This document shows positions 26,950-36,103 of a stretch of 64,000 nucleotides of DNA, piece by piece (position 1 is the first letter of the stretch; each line of letters begins with the position of its first letter). The stretch covers positions 1 through 64,000 of the forward strand of contig NZ_JADWMY010000012.1 of the NCBI RefSeq assembly GCF_015767275.1, given 5' to 3'. A program made the position numbers and the translations under genes. This DNA comes from Herbaspirillum sp. AP02. Its GTDB lineage: Bacteria; Pseudomonadota; Gammaproteobacteria; Burkholderiales; Burkholderiaceae_D. The notes under the pieces are model-generated. The model saw only the letters and a list, made by a program, of their open reading frames with translations, searched no databases and was not told the DNA's origin.

Positions 26950-28089
26950 TCACATGGATTGCTGCAGCATCTGCAGGTAATCCTGTTCCGAGGCCTCGCG
27001 CGGATTGGTCTTGTGGCTGTGATCAGCCAGCGCGCCCTTGATGATCTGCGGGAACATGGACTCGCTCACGCCCAGTTCGCCCAGGCCGGCCGGCAAGCCC
27101 AGGCGACGGCTCATGGCGCGGATCGCCGGGCCGATCTCGGCACCGCTGGCCAGGCCCATGGCGTGGGCCATGCGCGCCATCTTGTTGTCCTTGACCATGG
27201 TCGGCGCGCTTTCGTTGAAGGCGATGATGGCCGGCAGGAAAATGGCGTTCAGGGTGCCGTGGTGCAGCTTGGGATTGATGCCGCCCAGCGAGTGCGACAG
27301 GCTGTGCACGCAACCCAGCCCCTTCTGGAAGGCCATGGCGCCCTGCATCGAGGCGCTCATCATGTTCAGTCGCGCTTCGCGGTCGCCCGGCTCGCGGGTG
27401 GCACGCTCGATGTGCGCCCAGGCGCGCCACAGGCCATCCAGCGCGATGCCATCGGCGGGCGGATTGAAGGACGGCGCCATGAAGGTTTCCAGGCAATGGG
27501 CGATGGCGTCCATGCCGGTGGCGGCGGTCATCAGCGGTGGCAGGCCCAGTGTCAGTTCGGGGTCGCAGATGGCCAGCCGGGGCACCAGGTAGGGCGAGAT
27601 GATGCCGACCTTGCGGCCGTCGTCCAGGATCAGGATGGCGCCACGGCCGACTTCGCTGCCGGTGCCGGCGGTGGTCGGGATGGCGATCACCGGCGCGGTC
27701 CTGGCGGTGATGTTGGACAGGCCACCTTCGATCAGTGCGAACGACTTCAACGGTCCCTCATGGGTAGCGCAGACTGCCACGCCCTTGGCCAGGTCGATGG
27801 AAGAACCGCCACCCACGGCCACGATACCGTCGCAGCCCTGCTCACGGAACAGCGCCACGGCCGCGCGCACGGCGCCTTCGTTGGGGTTGGGCGGGGTCTG
27901 GTCGTAGACCACGGCGGCGCCACCGTCCTTGAGCTGTGCCAGGACCTTGTCCAGCAGACCGGCATTGCGGATACCCATGTCGGTGACCACCAGCGGCTTC
28001 TTGATGCCGATGCGATCGCATTCCTGCTGCAGCAGCGCCAGTGCGCCGTAGTCGAACTGGACCTGGGTAATGTAGTTGATGAGTGCCAT
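26950..28089 (-). CDS. iron-containing (group III) alcohol dehydrogenase
   Basis: A 379-residue cytoplasmic NAD-dependent dehydrogenase. The nucleotide motif GGGSSIDLAKG is at about 93-103. The metal ligands are D194 and H198 (MDAIAHCLE), H262 (in VHSLSHSLGG) and a histidine of the HHG motif at 276-277. It could oxidise a hydroxy acid such as 4-hydroxybutyrate or a primary alcohol to the aldehyde taken by the next enzyme. First gene of a minus-strand set with the aldehyde dehydrogenase (143 bp on) and the binding protein. It is divergent from a LysR gene, which probably regulates it. Confidence 0.9.
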   Translation of the reverse strand: MALINYITQVQFDYGALALLQQECDRIGIKKPLVVTDMGIRNAGLLDKVLAQLKDGGAAVVYDQTPPNPNEGAVRAAVALFREQGCDGIVAVGGGSSIDLAKGVAVCATHEGPLKSFALIEGGLSNITARTAPVIAIPTTAGTGSEVGRGAILILDDGRKVGIISPYLVPRLAICDPELTLGLPPLMTAATGMDAIAHCLETFMAPSFNPPADGIALDGLWRAWAHIERATREPGDREARLNMMSASMQGAMAFQKGLGCVHSLSHSLGGINPKLHHGTLNAIFLPAIIAFNESAPTMVKDNKMARMAHAMGLASGAEIGPAIRAMSRRLGLPAGLGELGVSESMFPQIIKGALADHSHKTNPREASEQDYLQMLQQSM

Positions 28090-28323
28090 TAGGGTGCCGT
28101 TAAGGTGTAATCAAGATGCAATTACATAGCCATGATTCATAGATGTCGCCAGCCAGGCCGCTATCTCAGGGGGCTGGCGCTGGGCCAGCTTTGCGAATAT
28201 TTCCCTGTACGTCCTGCTTTTGAAAGCGAGACTCTAAGCCATCGCCGGCCCCTTGGCTAATGAGAGCTGTTGATATGGGTATAACCAAAGCTCATACTGG
28301 AGGCCTATTCGAGGATCAACGCC

Positions 28324-29268
28324 ATGCACAACACCCTGCCCTCCCTGGCCTCCATCACCTCCCGCCTGCACCTGCGCCAGTTGCGGCTGCTCATCGCCCT
28401 GTCCGATCACGGCTCGCTGCTCAAGGCGGCCGAGCAGGTGGCCTTGACCCAGCCCGGCGCCAGCAAGGCACTGCAGGAGATCGAAAGCACCCTGGGCGTG
28501 CAACTGTTCACCCGTACCAATCGCGGGCTGGAGCCCACCGAGCTGGGCCATTGCGTGATCCGCTATGCGCGGCTGATCCAGACCGACCTCACCCACCTGC
28601 GGGAAGAGATGCTGTCGATCATGCAAGGTCACGGCGGCCGGCTCGCGGTGGGCACCATCATGGGGGCGGTGCCGCTGTTGACCGATGCGCTCACCCGCCT
28701 GCTGGAGACCCATCCTTCGTTGTCAGTGGAGATCGTGGAAGACACCAGCGCCAGGTTGCTGCGCCTGCTCGACCAGGGCCGGCTGGACCTGGCGATCTGC
28801 CGCACCAGCATCAGCCAGCGCCCCGACCTGTATGACGCCTTCAACATCCACGACGAACAACTGGCAGTGGTGGCCAGCGTGCAGCACCCCCTGGCCGGCG
28901 CCTCCAGTCTGCAACTGGCGGATCTGGCCGATTCGCGCTGGGTAGTGTATTCGGCCAACATGCCGATGCGGCTGACGCTGGAGCGGGAGTTCCACAATGC
29001 CGATCTGCGCTTTCCGCTGCACCTGATGGAAACCACCTCGGCCTTCACCACGCTGTCGCTGCTGCAGAAAAATCCGCACTTCGTGGCGCTGCTGTCGGTG
29101 GACGTGGCGCAGTTCTGCACGCGGTTCGGCATGACGCGCATCCTGCCGCTGCAATTGCATACCCGCAGCGAACCCTACCAGCTGGTGACACGGCACGGCA
29201 CCATGCTGTCCCCGGTGGCACGGCTGTTCATCGACGACTTTGCGCGCACGGTAGCGCCGCAAGAGTGA
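28324..29268 (+). CDS. LysR family transcriptional regulator
   Basis: A 314-residue regulator. The N-terminal winged helix-turn-helix (about 16-75, LRQLRLLIALSDHGSLLKAAEQVALTQPG...) is followed by the two-lobe effector domain (about 105-305). ATG 28324 is taken; it is preceded by GGAGGCC further upstream and a short leader. The divergent position against the alcohol/aldehyde dehydrogenase set (234 bp between starts) suggests it controls that set. The effector is unknown. The gene ends at the bidirectional terminator 29298-29325. Confidence 0.93.
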   Translation: MHNTLPSLASITSRLHLRQLRLLIALSDHGSLLKAAEQVALTQPGASKALQEIESTLGVQLFTRTNRGLEPTELGHCVIRYARLIQTDLTHLREEMLSIMQGHGGRLAVGTIMGAVPLLTDALTRLLETHPSLSVEIVEDTSARLLRLLDQGRLDLAICRTSISQRPDLYDAFNIHDEQLAVVASVQHPLAGASSLQLADLADSRWVVYSANMPMRLTLEREFHNADLRFPLHLMETTSAFTTLSLLQKNPHFVALLSVDVAQFCTRFGMTRILPLQLHTRSEPYQLVTRHGTMLSPVARLFIDDFARTVAPQE

Positions 29269-29297
29269 GCTGCGCCCGGCGTCTTGCTGGCCCAAAC

Positions 29298-29325
29298 AAA
29301 AAGCGCTCCCGCAGGAGCGCTTTTT
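29298..29325. terminator. bidirectional intrinsic terminator between lysR-like and peroxiredoxin genes
   Basis: Stem GCGCTCC/GGAGCGC (29303-29309 and 29314-29320) with AAAAA on the left and TTTTT on the right. It serves the two convergent genes from both sides. Confidence 0.9.
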
Positions 29326-29350
29326 CTGGTCCGACCGACTGCTTGCCGGA

Positions 29351-29989
29351 TTACTTGTTCGGTTGCGGAGTGATGCGCAGGTAGGGACGCGGTGACTTGT
29401 AGCCCTTGGGGTACTTCTGCTTGATGACTTCCTCATCCTTGACCGACAGCGGGATGATGACGTCGTCGCCATCCTTCCAGTTGCCCGGGGTGGCCACGGT
29501 GTAGCCATCGGTCAGTTGCAGGGCATCGATGACGCGCAGCACTTCGTCGAAGTTGCGGCCGGTGCTCATCGGGTAGGTGATGATGAGGCGCACCTTCTTC
29601 TTGGGATCGATGACGAACAGCGAGCGCACCGTCGCCGTTTCGGACTGGTTGGGGTGGATCATGTCGTAGAGACCGGCGACCTTCTTGTCGACGTCGGCCA
29701 CGATGGGGAAACCGACCACGGTCTGCTGGGTTTCCTCGATGTCCTTGATCCACTGGTTGTGGGCTTCGGCGCCGTCCACCGACAGGGCGATGGCCTTGAC
29801 GTTGCGCTTGTCGAATTCCGGCTTGAGCTTGGCCGTCAGGCCGAGTTCGGTGGTGCAGACCGGCGTGAAGTCGGCCGGGTGGGAGAACAGTACGACCCAG
29901 GAATCACCCGCCCAGTCGTGGAATTTGATCTTGCCGATCGAGGATTCTTGCTCGAAATCCGGTGCGGTATCGCCCAGGCGCAACGTCAT
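29351..29989 (-). CDS. 1-Cys peroxiredoxin (Prx6 type)
   Basis: A 212-residue thiol peroxidase that reduces hydrogen peroxide and organic peroxides. The peroxidatic cysteine is C45 in HPADFTPVCTTEL and it is the only cysteine in the protein, so there is no resolving cysteine and an external thiol must reduce it. The Prx6-type C-terminal extension (LQLTDGYTVATPGNWKDGDDV) is present. ATG 29989 follows AAGGAGACCACC; the open frame to 30136 is unconserved. Confidence 0.95.
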   Translation of the reverse strand: MTLRLGDTAPDFEQESSIGKIKFHDWAGDSWVVLFSHPADFTPVCTTELGLTAKLKPEFDKRNVKAIALSVDGAEAHNQWIKDIEETQQTVVGFPIVADVDKKVAGLYDMIHPNQSETATVRSLFVIDPKKKVRLIITYPMSTGRNFDEVLRVIDALQLTDGYTVATPGNWKDGDDVIIPLSVKDEEVIKQKYPKGYKSPRPYLRITPQPNK

Positions 29990-30098
29990 GGTGGTCTCCT
30001 TGGTTGAACAAATGAAAACGGAAGGCTGACTATAACGCGACGCCCGCCCCAGGCCAACGACTATAAAGTGGTATCCAAATAACGCGGCGCAATGGTTT

Positions 30099-31901
30099 CT
30101 ACAGGTTTTGCAACGTGGACATGAACTTGTCTGCATCCTGGTAACCGATCACACGACGTTGCACCAGCTCGCGCCCGTCGGCATCGAAAAACATGATCCC
30201 GGGCGGGCCGAAGAGATTGAAGCGCTTGAGCATGGCGCGGTCGTCGGCATTGTTGGCGGTCACATCGATCTGCAGCAGTAACATCTGGCCGAAGCGTTCC
30301 TTCACGCGTTGGTCGCTGAAGGTGAAGCGTTCCATTTCCTTGCAGGAAACGCACCAGTCGGCGTAGAAGTCCAGCATCACCGGACGACGCTCTCCCGCCG
30401 CGTTCTGCTGCAGGGCCGCGTCCAGCTCGGCGCTGGAGCGGATACGCACGAAGTCCGTGCCGGCCACCGCGCCCCCCTGTGCGCGCAGATGCGACAGCGG
30501 CGCCAGCGGGTCGCGGCCACCAGTCGCTACGCTGACCAGTTGCAGCAGACCCAATGTGACCACTGCCAGGCCCAGTCCACGCGCCATCCATCCGCCCGGG
30601 CGGGACCACAACAGGAAGGCGCCATAACCGATGCCCAGGGTAGCCCAGCCGGCCATCTGCAGCCAGGACGGGATCACAGGAGACACCATCCACAGGGCCG
30701 TACCCAGCATCAGCACGCCAAAGAAGCGCTTGACCGCATCCATCCAGGCACCGGCACGCGGAAGCAAGGCGCCGGCCGAGGCGCCGATGAGCAGCAACGG
30801 CACGCTCATGCCGGCCGCCATCGCAAACAATGCACTGCCACCCAGCACCACGTTGCCGGTCTGGCTGATGTAGAGAAGGGCTCCGGCCAGCGGTGCGGCC
30901 ACGCAGGGGCCGACGATCAGCGCCGAGATCGCGCCCATCAGGAACACGCCCAGCCATTTGCCGCTGCCATTGCCCGAGGCCGAGGACAGGCGCGATTGCA
31001 TGGAGGCCGGCACCTGCAGCGTGTACACGTCGAACATCGACAAGGCCAGCACCGCCATCAGCAGCGCAAAGCCCGCCAACATCCAGGGGTTCTGCAGATA
31101 GGCCGACAAGCCCTCGCCCAGCATCCCGGCCGCTACGCCCAGGGCGGTATAGACCAAGGCCATACCAAGCGAGTAGGCGACCGACATCAGGAAGCTGCGG
31201 GCGCGGCCACCGCCGCCGGCGGTCTGCTGGCCGACGATGATCGAGGACAGGATGGGCAGCATCGGCAGTACACAGGGCGTGAAGGAGAGCCCGATGCCCA
31301 GGATGAAGAACAGTGACAGGATGCTCCACAGCCTGCCACTCTTCAATACGGCGGCAATGCCGTCGAGTTCGCTGCCGCCAGCGGCCTGGGCGGCGCCATC
31401 ACTGCCTGCGCCGATCACGCTCTGGGCGGTCGGCTGGAGCGGCATGCTCAGCTTCAGCGTCATCGGCGGATAACATAGCCCCTTGTCGGCGCAACCTTGC
31501 GACACGGCCACCACGGTAAATTTGTCCACAGCCCCGCTGACCGACATGCGTGCCGTCACCGACTGGTGATAGGTCTCCACTTCCTTCTGAAAGTTGTCGT
31601 CATATTTGCGCTTGCCAGGGGGGAATTGCGGCTCGCCCAGCGTCGCGCCCTCGGCGCTGAAATGGAAGCGGTCGCGGTACATGTAGTAGCCATCGGCGAT
31701 GCGATAGCTCAATTCCAGGGTCCCGGCATCGACCATGCGGGCGCTGAGCTGAAAGGCCTGTTCCGGGGGAAGATAATCCTCGGCGGCATGCGTCAGGCTG
31801 GTGGACAGCATCACCACCAGCAACAGCAGGTACTGTAGGGAGTGCAGCCACAGACGCTGCAGGCGCCGGCCACTCGCGCGGCGCGTAATCATGAAGTTCA
31901 A
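30099..31901 (-). CDS. dsbD: thiol:disulfide interchange protein DsbD (DipZ)
   Basis: A 600-residue membrane protein carrying electrons from cytoplasmic thioredoxin to the periplasm, where they keep heme-site cysteines reduced for cytochrome c maturation and support DsbC. N-terminal signal, periplasmic alpha domain with C-x6-C type pair (GCADKGLCYPP), eight-helix beta domain with FTPCVLPMLP and GPCVAAPLAG, and C-terminal thioredoxin domain with CVSC (DWCVSCKEME). The TTG at 31901 sits five bases after AGGAA and fits better than ATG 31892. It starts 18 bp after cutA and probably shares its transcript. Confidence 0.94.
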   Translation of the reverse strand: MNFMITRRASGRRLQRLWLHSLQYLLLLVVMLSTSLTHAAEDYLPPEQAFQLSARMVDAGTLELSYRIADGYYMYRDRFHFSAEGATLGEPQFPPGKRKYDDNFQKEVETYHQSVTARMSVSGAVDKFTVVAVSQGCADKGLCYPPMTLKLSMPLQPTAQSVIGAGSDGAAQAAGGSELDGIAAVLKSGRLWSILSLFFILGIGLSFTPCVLPMLPILSSIIVGQQTAGGGGRARSFLMSVAYSLGMALVYTALGVAAGMLGEGLSAYLQNPWMLAGFALLMAVLALSMFDVYTLQVPASMQSRLSSASGNGSGKWLGVFLMGAISALIVGPCVAAPLAGALLYISQTGNVVLGGSALFAMAAGMSVPLLLIGASAGALLPRAGAWMDAVKRFFGVLMLGTALWMVSPVIPSWLQMAGWATLGIGYGAFLLWSRPGGWMARGLGLAVVTLGLLQLVSVATGGRDPLAPLSHLRAQGGAVAGTDFVRIRSSAELDAALQQNAAGERRPVMLDFYADWCVSCKEMERFTFSDQRVKERFGQMLLLQIDVTANNADDRAMLKRFNLFGPPGIMFFDADGRELVQRRVIGYQDADKFMSTLQNL

Positions 31902-31919
31902 CGGATTTCCTTGTCTGCT

Positions 31920-32267
31920 TTACAGGCGCAACGGCCGGGCGGTCTCATCCTGCATCCAGGCCAGGTAAGCCGGAAGACCGGCTGTCACCGGCAAGGCGAT
32001 GATCTCCGGCACATCATAGGGATGCAATTGCAGGATGGCCCGTTCCAGCTCCTGGTAGCGGGCCTGCGTGGTCTTGATCAACAAAGGGATTTCGCTCTCG
32101 CGCTGCATCTTGCCCTGCCAGCGATAGACCGAGGTCGCCGGCGCCAGGATGTTGACGCAGGCCGCCAGCCCTTGCTCCACCAGGGCGGTGGCGATCTTCT
32201 CGGCCACCGGCTGATCCGGCGCATTGGCCAGGACCAGCAGCGGCTGGTTCAACAGGGACGAAGTCAT
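31920..32267 (-). CDS. cutA: divalent-cation tolerance protein CutA
   Basis: A 115-residue small trimeric protein of the CutA1 family, linked to copper and other divalent-metal tolerance; in E. coli it is adjacent to dsbD as here. Motifs are AEKIATALVEQGLAACVNI and HPYDVPEIIALPV. ATG 32267 follows AGGAGATGCTTCC; a TTG or GTG at 32285 would add six unconserved residues. Its molecular activity is still unclear in all organisms. Confidence 0.93.
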   Translation of the reverse strand: MTSSLLNQPLLVLANAPDQPVAEKIATALVEQGLAACVNILAPATSVYRWQGKMQRESEIPLLIKTTQARYQELERAILQLHPYDVPEIIALPVTAGLPAYLAWMQDETARPLRL

Positions 32268-32364
32268 GGAAGCATCTCCTTGCACATGCCGTATTCAACC
32301 ACAGACTGCCACGGCGCGCCGCCATGCAATATCAGGACAGGCTCAGAAAACAGCCGTCGAAAAC

Positions 32365-32393
32365 AAAAAAGCCAGGCTAAGCCTGGCTTTTTT
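32365..32393 (-). terminator. terminator at the end of the ribosomal protein cluster
   Basis: Stem GCCAGGC/GCCTGGC with loop TAA (32371-32387), flanked by six A on the left and six T on the right. It lies 24 bp past the rplQ stop codon and can also stop rightward transcription. Confidence 0.93.
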
Positions 32394-32416
32394 GCAGAGA
32401 CGCACAACCGAGTGAT

Positions 32417-32812
32417 TTACTCAGCGGTCGGGGCATCAGCGGCGTCGCTGACTTCCGGACGGTCCAGCAGCTCGACGAAGGCCATTGGCGCGTTGTCGCC
32501 TTGACGGAAGCCCATCTTCAGGATGCGCAGGTAGCCACCGTTACGGGCAGCGTAGCGCGGGCCCAGTTCGGAGAACAGCTTGCCGACGATCTCGCGATCG
32601 CGCAGACGGTTGAAGGCCAGACGCTTGTTGGCCAGGGTGTCGGTCTTGCCCAGGGTCAGGATCGGCTCGACGACGCGACGCAGTTCCTTGGCCTTCGGCA
32701 GGGTGGTCTTGATGGCTTCATGACGCAGCAGGGAGACAGTCATGTTGCGCAGCATGGCCAGACGGTGGGACGAAGTACGATTCAGTTTGCGGAGACCGTG
32801 ACGGTGACGCAT
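32417..32812 (-). CDS. rplQ: 50S ribosomal protein L17
   Basis: A 131-residue large-subunit protein located at the exit-tunnel side of the ribosome. The start [17 protein letters not shown] is diagnostic. The tail after about residue 116 is acidic ([11 protein letters not shown]), as in other betaproteobacteria. It is the last gene of the alpha operon, 186 bp after rpoA, with a long hairpin in that gap (32954-32990), and ends at a strong terminator. Confidence 0.98.
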   Translation of the reverse strand: MRHRHGLRKLNRTSSHRLAMLRNMTVSLLRHEAIKTTLPKAKELRRVVEPILTLGKTDTLANKRLAFNRLRDREIVGKLFSELGPRYAARNGGYLRILKMGFRQGDNAPMAFVELLDRPEVSDAADAPTAE

Positions 32813-32953
32813 GGTAATTTCCTTTCAGGTTACAGTTTTGATCCAGTTCTTCTATCGGCAGGCCAGCTTCGCTGCCCGGACCGCGGACCGGTATATGACG
32901 GATAAAAGTGTTGCTACGGGTACGACGGGTGCGACAGATACAGCGTCTTGCCA

Positions 32954-32990
32954 GCCTGGCCGGCGGGATGATGCTCCACGCCAGCCAGGC
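32954..32990 (-). other. intercistronic hairpin between rpoA and rplQ
   Basis: A 12-bp stem (32954-32965 with 32979-32990, one G-T pair) and 13-base loop, placed directly after the rpoA stop codon and without a U-run. It may stabilise the rpoA message or mark processing. Confidence 0.45.
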
Positions 32991-32998
32991 AGCAGGAA

Positions 32999-33976
32999 TT
33001 ACTTCTCCAGACCGGCCGGCGGCCAGTTTTCCAGCTTCATGCCCAGGGTCAGGCCACGCGAGGCCAGGACTTCCTTGATCTCGTTCAGCGACTTGCGACC
33101 CAGGTTCGGGGTCTTCAGCAGTTCGTTCTCGCTGCGCTGGATCAGGTCGCCGATGTAGTAGATGTTCTCGGCCTTCAGGCAGTTTGCGGAACGGACGGTC
33201 AGTTCCAGGTCGTCCACCGGACGCAGCAGGATAGGATCGACCTGCGGTGCGCGCGACGGTGCTTCTGCAGTCGCTTCGGTGCCTTCCAGGGCAGCGAACA
33301 CGTTCAGTTGGTCAACCAGCACGCGGGCCGATTGGCGGATCGCTTCTTCCGGGGTGATGACGCCGTTGGTCTCGATGTTCATGACCAGCTTGTCCAGGTC
33401 GGTACGCTGTTCCACGCGAGCGGATTCGACGGCGTAGGACACGCGACGCACCGGGGAGAACGAAGCATCAAGGATGATGCGACCAATGGTCTTGTTGGTG
33501 TCTTCGGACAGGCGACGGATGTTGCCAGGCACGTAGCCACGGCCCTTTTCGACCTTGATCTGCATGTCCAGCTTGCCGCCACCGGTCAGGTTGGCGATGA
33601 CGTGATCCGGATTGATCAATTCGACGTCGTGGGGCAGATCGATATCGGAAGCCAGGACGGCGCCTTCGCCTTCCTTCTTCAGGGTCAGGGTGACTTCGTC
33701 ACGGTTGTGCAGCTTGAAGACCACGCCCTTCAGGTTCAGCAGGATGTCCACGACGTCTTCCTGGACACCGTCCAGCGAGGAGTACTCGTGCACGACACCA
33801 GCGATGGTGACTTCGGTGGGAGCATAACCGCTCATGGTCGACAGCAGCACGCGACGCAGCGCGTTGCCCAGGGTGTGACCATAACCGCGCTCGAACGGCT
33901 CCATCACGACCTTGGCGTGACCGGGGGCCAGTGTTTCCACTTCGATGATGCGGGGCTTCAACAAACTGTTTTGCAT
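32999..33976 (-). CDS. rpoA: DNA-directed RNA polymerase subunit alpha
   Basis: A 325-residue subunit that dimerises to nucleate RNA polymerase and contacts UP elements and activators. The N-terminal domain begins [14 protein letters not shown] with the [20 protein letters not shown] block; after a linker (about 235-248) the C-terminal domain carries [20 protein letters not shown] and [14 protein letters not shown]. Length is normal. Located between rpsD and rplQ as in the standard alpha operon. Confidence 0.99.
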   Translation of the reverse strand: MQNSLLKPRIIEVETLAPGHAKVVMEPFERGYGHTLGNALRRVLLSTMSGYAPTEVTIAGVVHEYSSLDGVQEDVVDILLNLKGVVFKLHNRDEVTLTLKKEGEGAVLASDIDLPHDVELINPDHVIANLTGGGKLDMQIKVEKGRGYVPGNIRRLSEDTNKTIGRIILDASFSPVRRVSYAVESARVEQRTDLDKLVMNIETNGVITPEEAIRQSARVLVDQLNVFAALEGTEATAEAPSRAPQVDPILLRPVDDLELTVRSANCLKAENIYYIGDLIQRSENELLKTPNLGRKSLNEIKEVLASRGLTLGMKLENWPPAGLEK

Positions 33977-34082
33977 GAATTGTCCTTTTCAATACCCTCG
34001 GCTCGTTACACCGATAAGGCTGATGGCAGTTCGGAAAAATGCCCACCATGAGGTGGGCACAGAGGTACGACGGTACGACGAA

Positions 34083-34706
34083 TTAACGCGAGTACAGTTC
34101 GACGATCAGCGATTCGTTGACGTCGGCAGCGATTTCGCTACGGTCCGGCGAGGACTTGAAGGTGCCTTCCAGCTTCTTCGAATCCACGGAAACCCACTGC
34201 GGGAAACCGTTCGACTCGGCCAGCGACAGGGCTTCGGCGATACGCACTTGCTTCTTGGCCTTTTCGCGGATGGCGACGACGTCACCAGCCTTGACCGAGT
34301 AGGAAGCGATGTTCACGACTTGACCGTTCACGGTCAGGGCCTTGTGGGATACCAGCTGACGCGCTTCAGCGCGGGTCGAGCCGAAACCCATGCGGTAGAC
34401 GACGTTGTCCAGACGCGATTCCAGCAGCTTGAGCAGGGTTTCGCCGGTGTTGCCCTTGCGGCGGTCGGCTTCAGCGAAGTAGCGGCGGAACTGACGCTCG
34501 AGGACGCCGTACATGCGCTTGACCTTCTGCTTTTCACGCAGCTGGTTGCCGTAGTCGGAAGTGCGGGCGCCGGAGGTGCGGCCATGTTGACCTGGCTTGG
34601 AATCCAGCTTGCACTTGGAATCCAGCGAGCGGCGTGCGCTCTTCAGGAACAGGTCGGTGCCTTCACGGCGGGAGAGCTTTGCTTTTGGTCCGATATAACG
34701 TGCCAC
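34083..34706 (-). CDS. rpsD: 30S ribosomal protein S4
   Basis: A 207-residue primary 16S rRNA-binding protein, long for a start [19 protein letters not shown] with the S4 RNA-binding domain (about 97-160, [27 protein letters not shown]). In E. coli S4 represses the alpha operon by binding before rpsM. Here a terminator-like hairpin (34787-34811) lies 80 bp upstream, between rpsK and rpsD, so expression of rpsD and the genes after it could be set apart from rpsM-rpsK. Confidence 0.99.
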   Translation of the reverse strand: MARYIGPKAKLSRREGTDLFLKSARRSLDSKCKLDSKPGQHGRTSGARTSDYGNQLREKQKVKRMYGVLERQFRRYFAEADRRKGNTGETLLKLLESRLDNVVYRMGFGSTRAEARQLVSHKALTVNGQVVNIASYSVKAGDVVAIREKAKKQVRIAEALSLAESNGFPQWVSVDSKKLEGTFKSSPDRSEIAADVNESLIVELYSR

Positions 34707-34786
34707 GGTATTTCCTTTATCAATGACGTCCCAGACTGCCGGACGCTAGTCTGACCTGCATGCGGCCAGACAGTGGTCTTAAGAAC

Positions 34787-34811
34787 AAAACCCGCCAAGG
34801 AGATTGGCGGG
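34787..34811 (-). terminator. terminator-like hairpin between rpsK and rpsD
   Basis: An eight-bp perfect stem CCCGCCAA/TTGGCGGG (34791-34798 and 34804-34811) followed, read leftward, by TTTTGTTCTT. It would partly stop transcription inside the alpha operon. Confidence 0.55.
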
Positions 34812-34866
34812 TGATTTCCAGCACTTTCACCTGAAGCCAGGCGAAAGCGCAAGATTATACTACAAC

Positions 34867-35271
34867 TTAGATGCGACGGCGCTTCGGCGGACGGCAACCG
34901 TTGTGCGGGACCGGGGTCACGTCCTGGATCTGGGTGATCTTGATGCCCAGGTTGTTCAGAGCGCGCACTGCGGATTCACGGCCCGGGCCGGGGCCCTTGA
35001 TACGCACTTCCAGGTTCTTGATGCCGCATTCGATCGCGACCTTGCCGGCGCTTTCAGCGGCGACCTGGGCGGCGAACGGAGTCGACTTGCGCGAACCCTT
35101 GAAGCCAGCACCACCCGAAGTCGCCCACGACAGAGCGTTGCCCTGACGGTCGGTGATCGTGATGATGGTGTTGTTGAACGAAGCGTGAACGTGCGCGATG
35201 CCTTCAGCGACGTTCTTCTTAACTTTCTTACGAACACGCGATGCTGCTGCGTTGTTGGGGGACTTTGCCAT
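34867..35271 (-). CDS. rpsK: 30S ribosomal protein S11
   Basis: A 134-residue platform protein of the small subunit that contacts the mRNA exit and Shine-Dalgarno duplex region. Motifs are [46 protein letters not shown]-type core and a C-terminal [13 protein letters not shown], both standard. It follows rpsM by 42 bp. Confidence 0.98.
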   Translation of the reverse strand: MAKSPNNAAASRVRKKVKKNVAEGIAHVHASFNNTIITITDRQGNALSWATSGGAGFKGSRKSTPFAAQVAAESAGKVAIECGIKNLEVRIKGPGPGRESAVRALNNLGIKITQIQDVTPVPHNGCRPPKRRRI

Positions 35272-35313
35272 AATTTCTTCCTTGAATCCGACCAGTGCTT
35301 GCGCCTGCCGGGA

Positions 35314-35679
35314 TTATTTCTTCAGCGATTGAGCGGCCTTGCGCGGACCCTTGCGAGTACGAGCGTTGGTGCGGGTGCGTTGACCACGAACCGGCAGACC
35401 ACGACGATGACGCAGACCGCGGTAGCAACCCAGGTCCATCAAACGCTTGATGTTCATGGACAACTCACGGCGCAGATCGCCTTCCACGACGAACTTGGCG
35501 ATTTCGTCACGCAGCTTTTCCAGCTCGTTATCGTCCAGGTCCTTGACCTTCTTGTTGGTCGGAACGCCGGTAGCTGCGCAGATGTCTTCCGCGCGGGGAC
35601 GGCCAATACCATAGATGGCGGTCAGGCCGATCACGGTGTGCTGATGGTTGGGGATGTTGACCCCTGCAATACGTGCCAT
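35314..35679 (-). CDS. rpsM: 30S ribosomal protein S13
   Basis: A 121-residue head protein that contacts the P-site tRNA through its basic C-terminal tail ([18 protein letters not shown]) and bridges to the large subunit. The start [19 protein letters not shown] is diagnostic. It is the first gene after rpmJ, 28 bp downstream. Confidence 0.98.
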   Translation of the reverse strand: MARIAGVNIPNHQHTVIGLTAIYGIGRPRAEDICAATGVPTNKKVKDLDDNELEKLRDEIAKFVVEGDLRRELSMNIKRLMDLGCYRGLRHRRGLPVRGQRTRTNARTRKGPRKAAQSLKK

Positions 35680-35707
35680 TCGTTATTCCTCGATCAATAA
35701 CGTTAAG

Positions 35708-35821
35708 TTAACCCTGGCGCTGCTTATGGCGGGGTTCGGTGCAGATCACACGAACGACGCCATTGCGCTTGATGATTTTGCAGTTGCGGCAGATCCGCTT
35801 GACTGATGCGAGCACTTTCAT
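35708..35821 (-). CDS. rpmJ: 50S ribosomal protein L36
   Basis: A 37-residue zinc-ribbon ribosomal protein starting at ATG 35821 ([19 protein letters not shown]) and ending at TAA 35708. The zinc ligands C11, C14, C27 and H32 are all present, so this is the zinc-binding (C+) form. It lies between infA and rpsM, the usual place. Confidence 0.97.
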   Translation of the reverse strand: MKVLASVKRICRNCKIIKRNGVVRVICTEPRHKQRQG

Positions 35822-35851
35822 TGTGGCCCTCTTTCTTTCAATGTTTCACTG

Positions 35852-36070
35852 TTACTTGGTTCGGAACACGATACGTGCCCGGCTCAAATCGTAAGGCGTC
35901 AGTTCCACCGTTACCTTATCGCCGGGCAGGATACGGATGTAATTCATGCGCATCTTGCCGGAAATATGGCCGAGTACAACGTGACCGTTTTCCAACTTAA
36001 CCCTGAATGTCGCGTTGGGCAGATTTTCAAGAATCTCGCCCTGCATCTGAATAACGTCGTCTTTTGCCAT
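35852..36070 (-). CDS. infA: translation initiation factor IF-1
   Basis: A 72-residue OB-fold factor that occupies the ribosomal A site during initiation. Start [20 protein letters not shown] and the RNA-binding core [20 protein letters not shown] are typical. It lies between secY and rpmJ, an infA position common in betaproteobacteria but different from E. coli. Confidence 0.98.
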   Translation of the reverse strand: MAKDDVIQMQGEILENLPNATFRVKLENGHVVLGHISGKMRMNYIRILPGDKVTVELTPYDLSRARIVFRTK

Positions 36071-36103
36071 TCCGTGTCTTCTTCCCCTGGCAGCAGATCC
36101 CGC

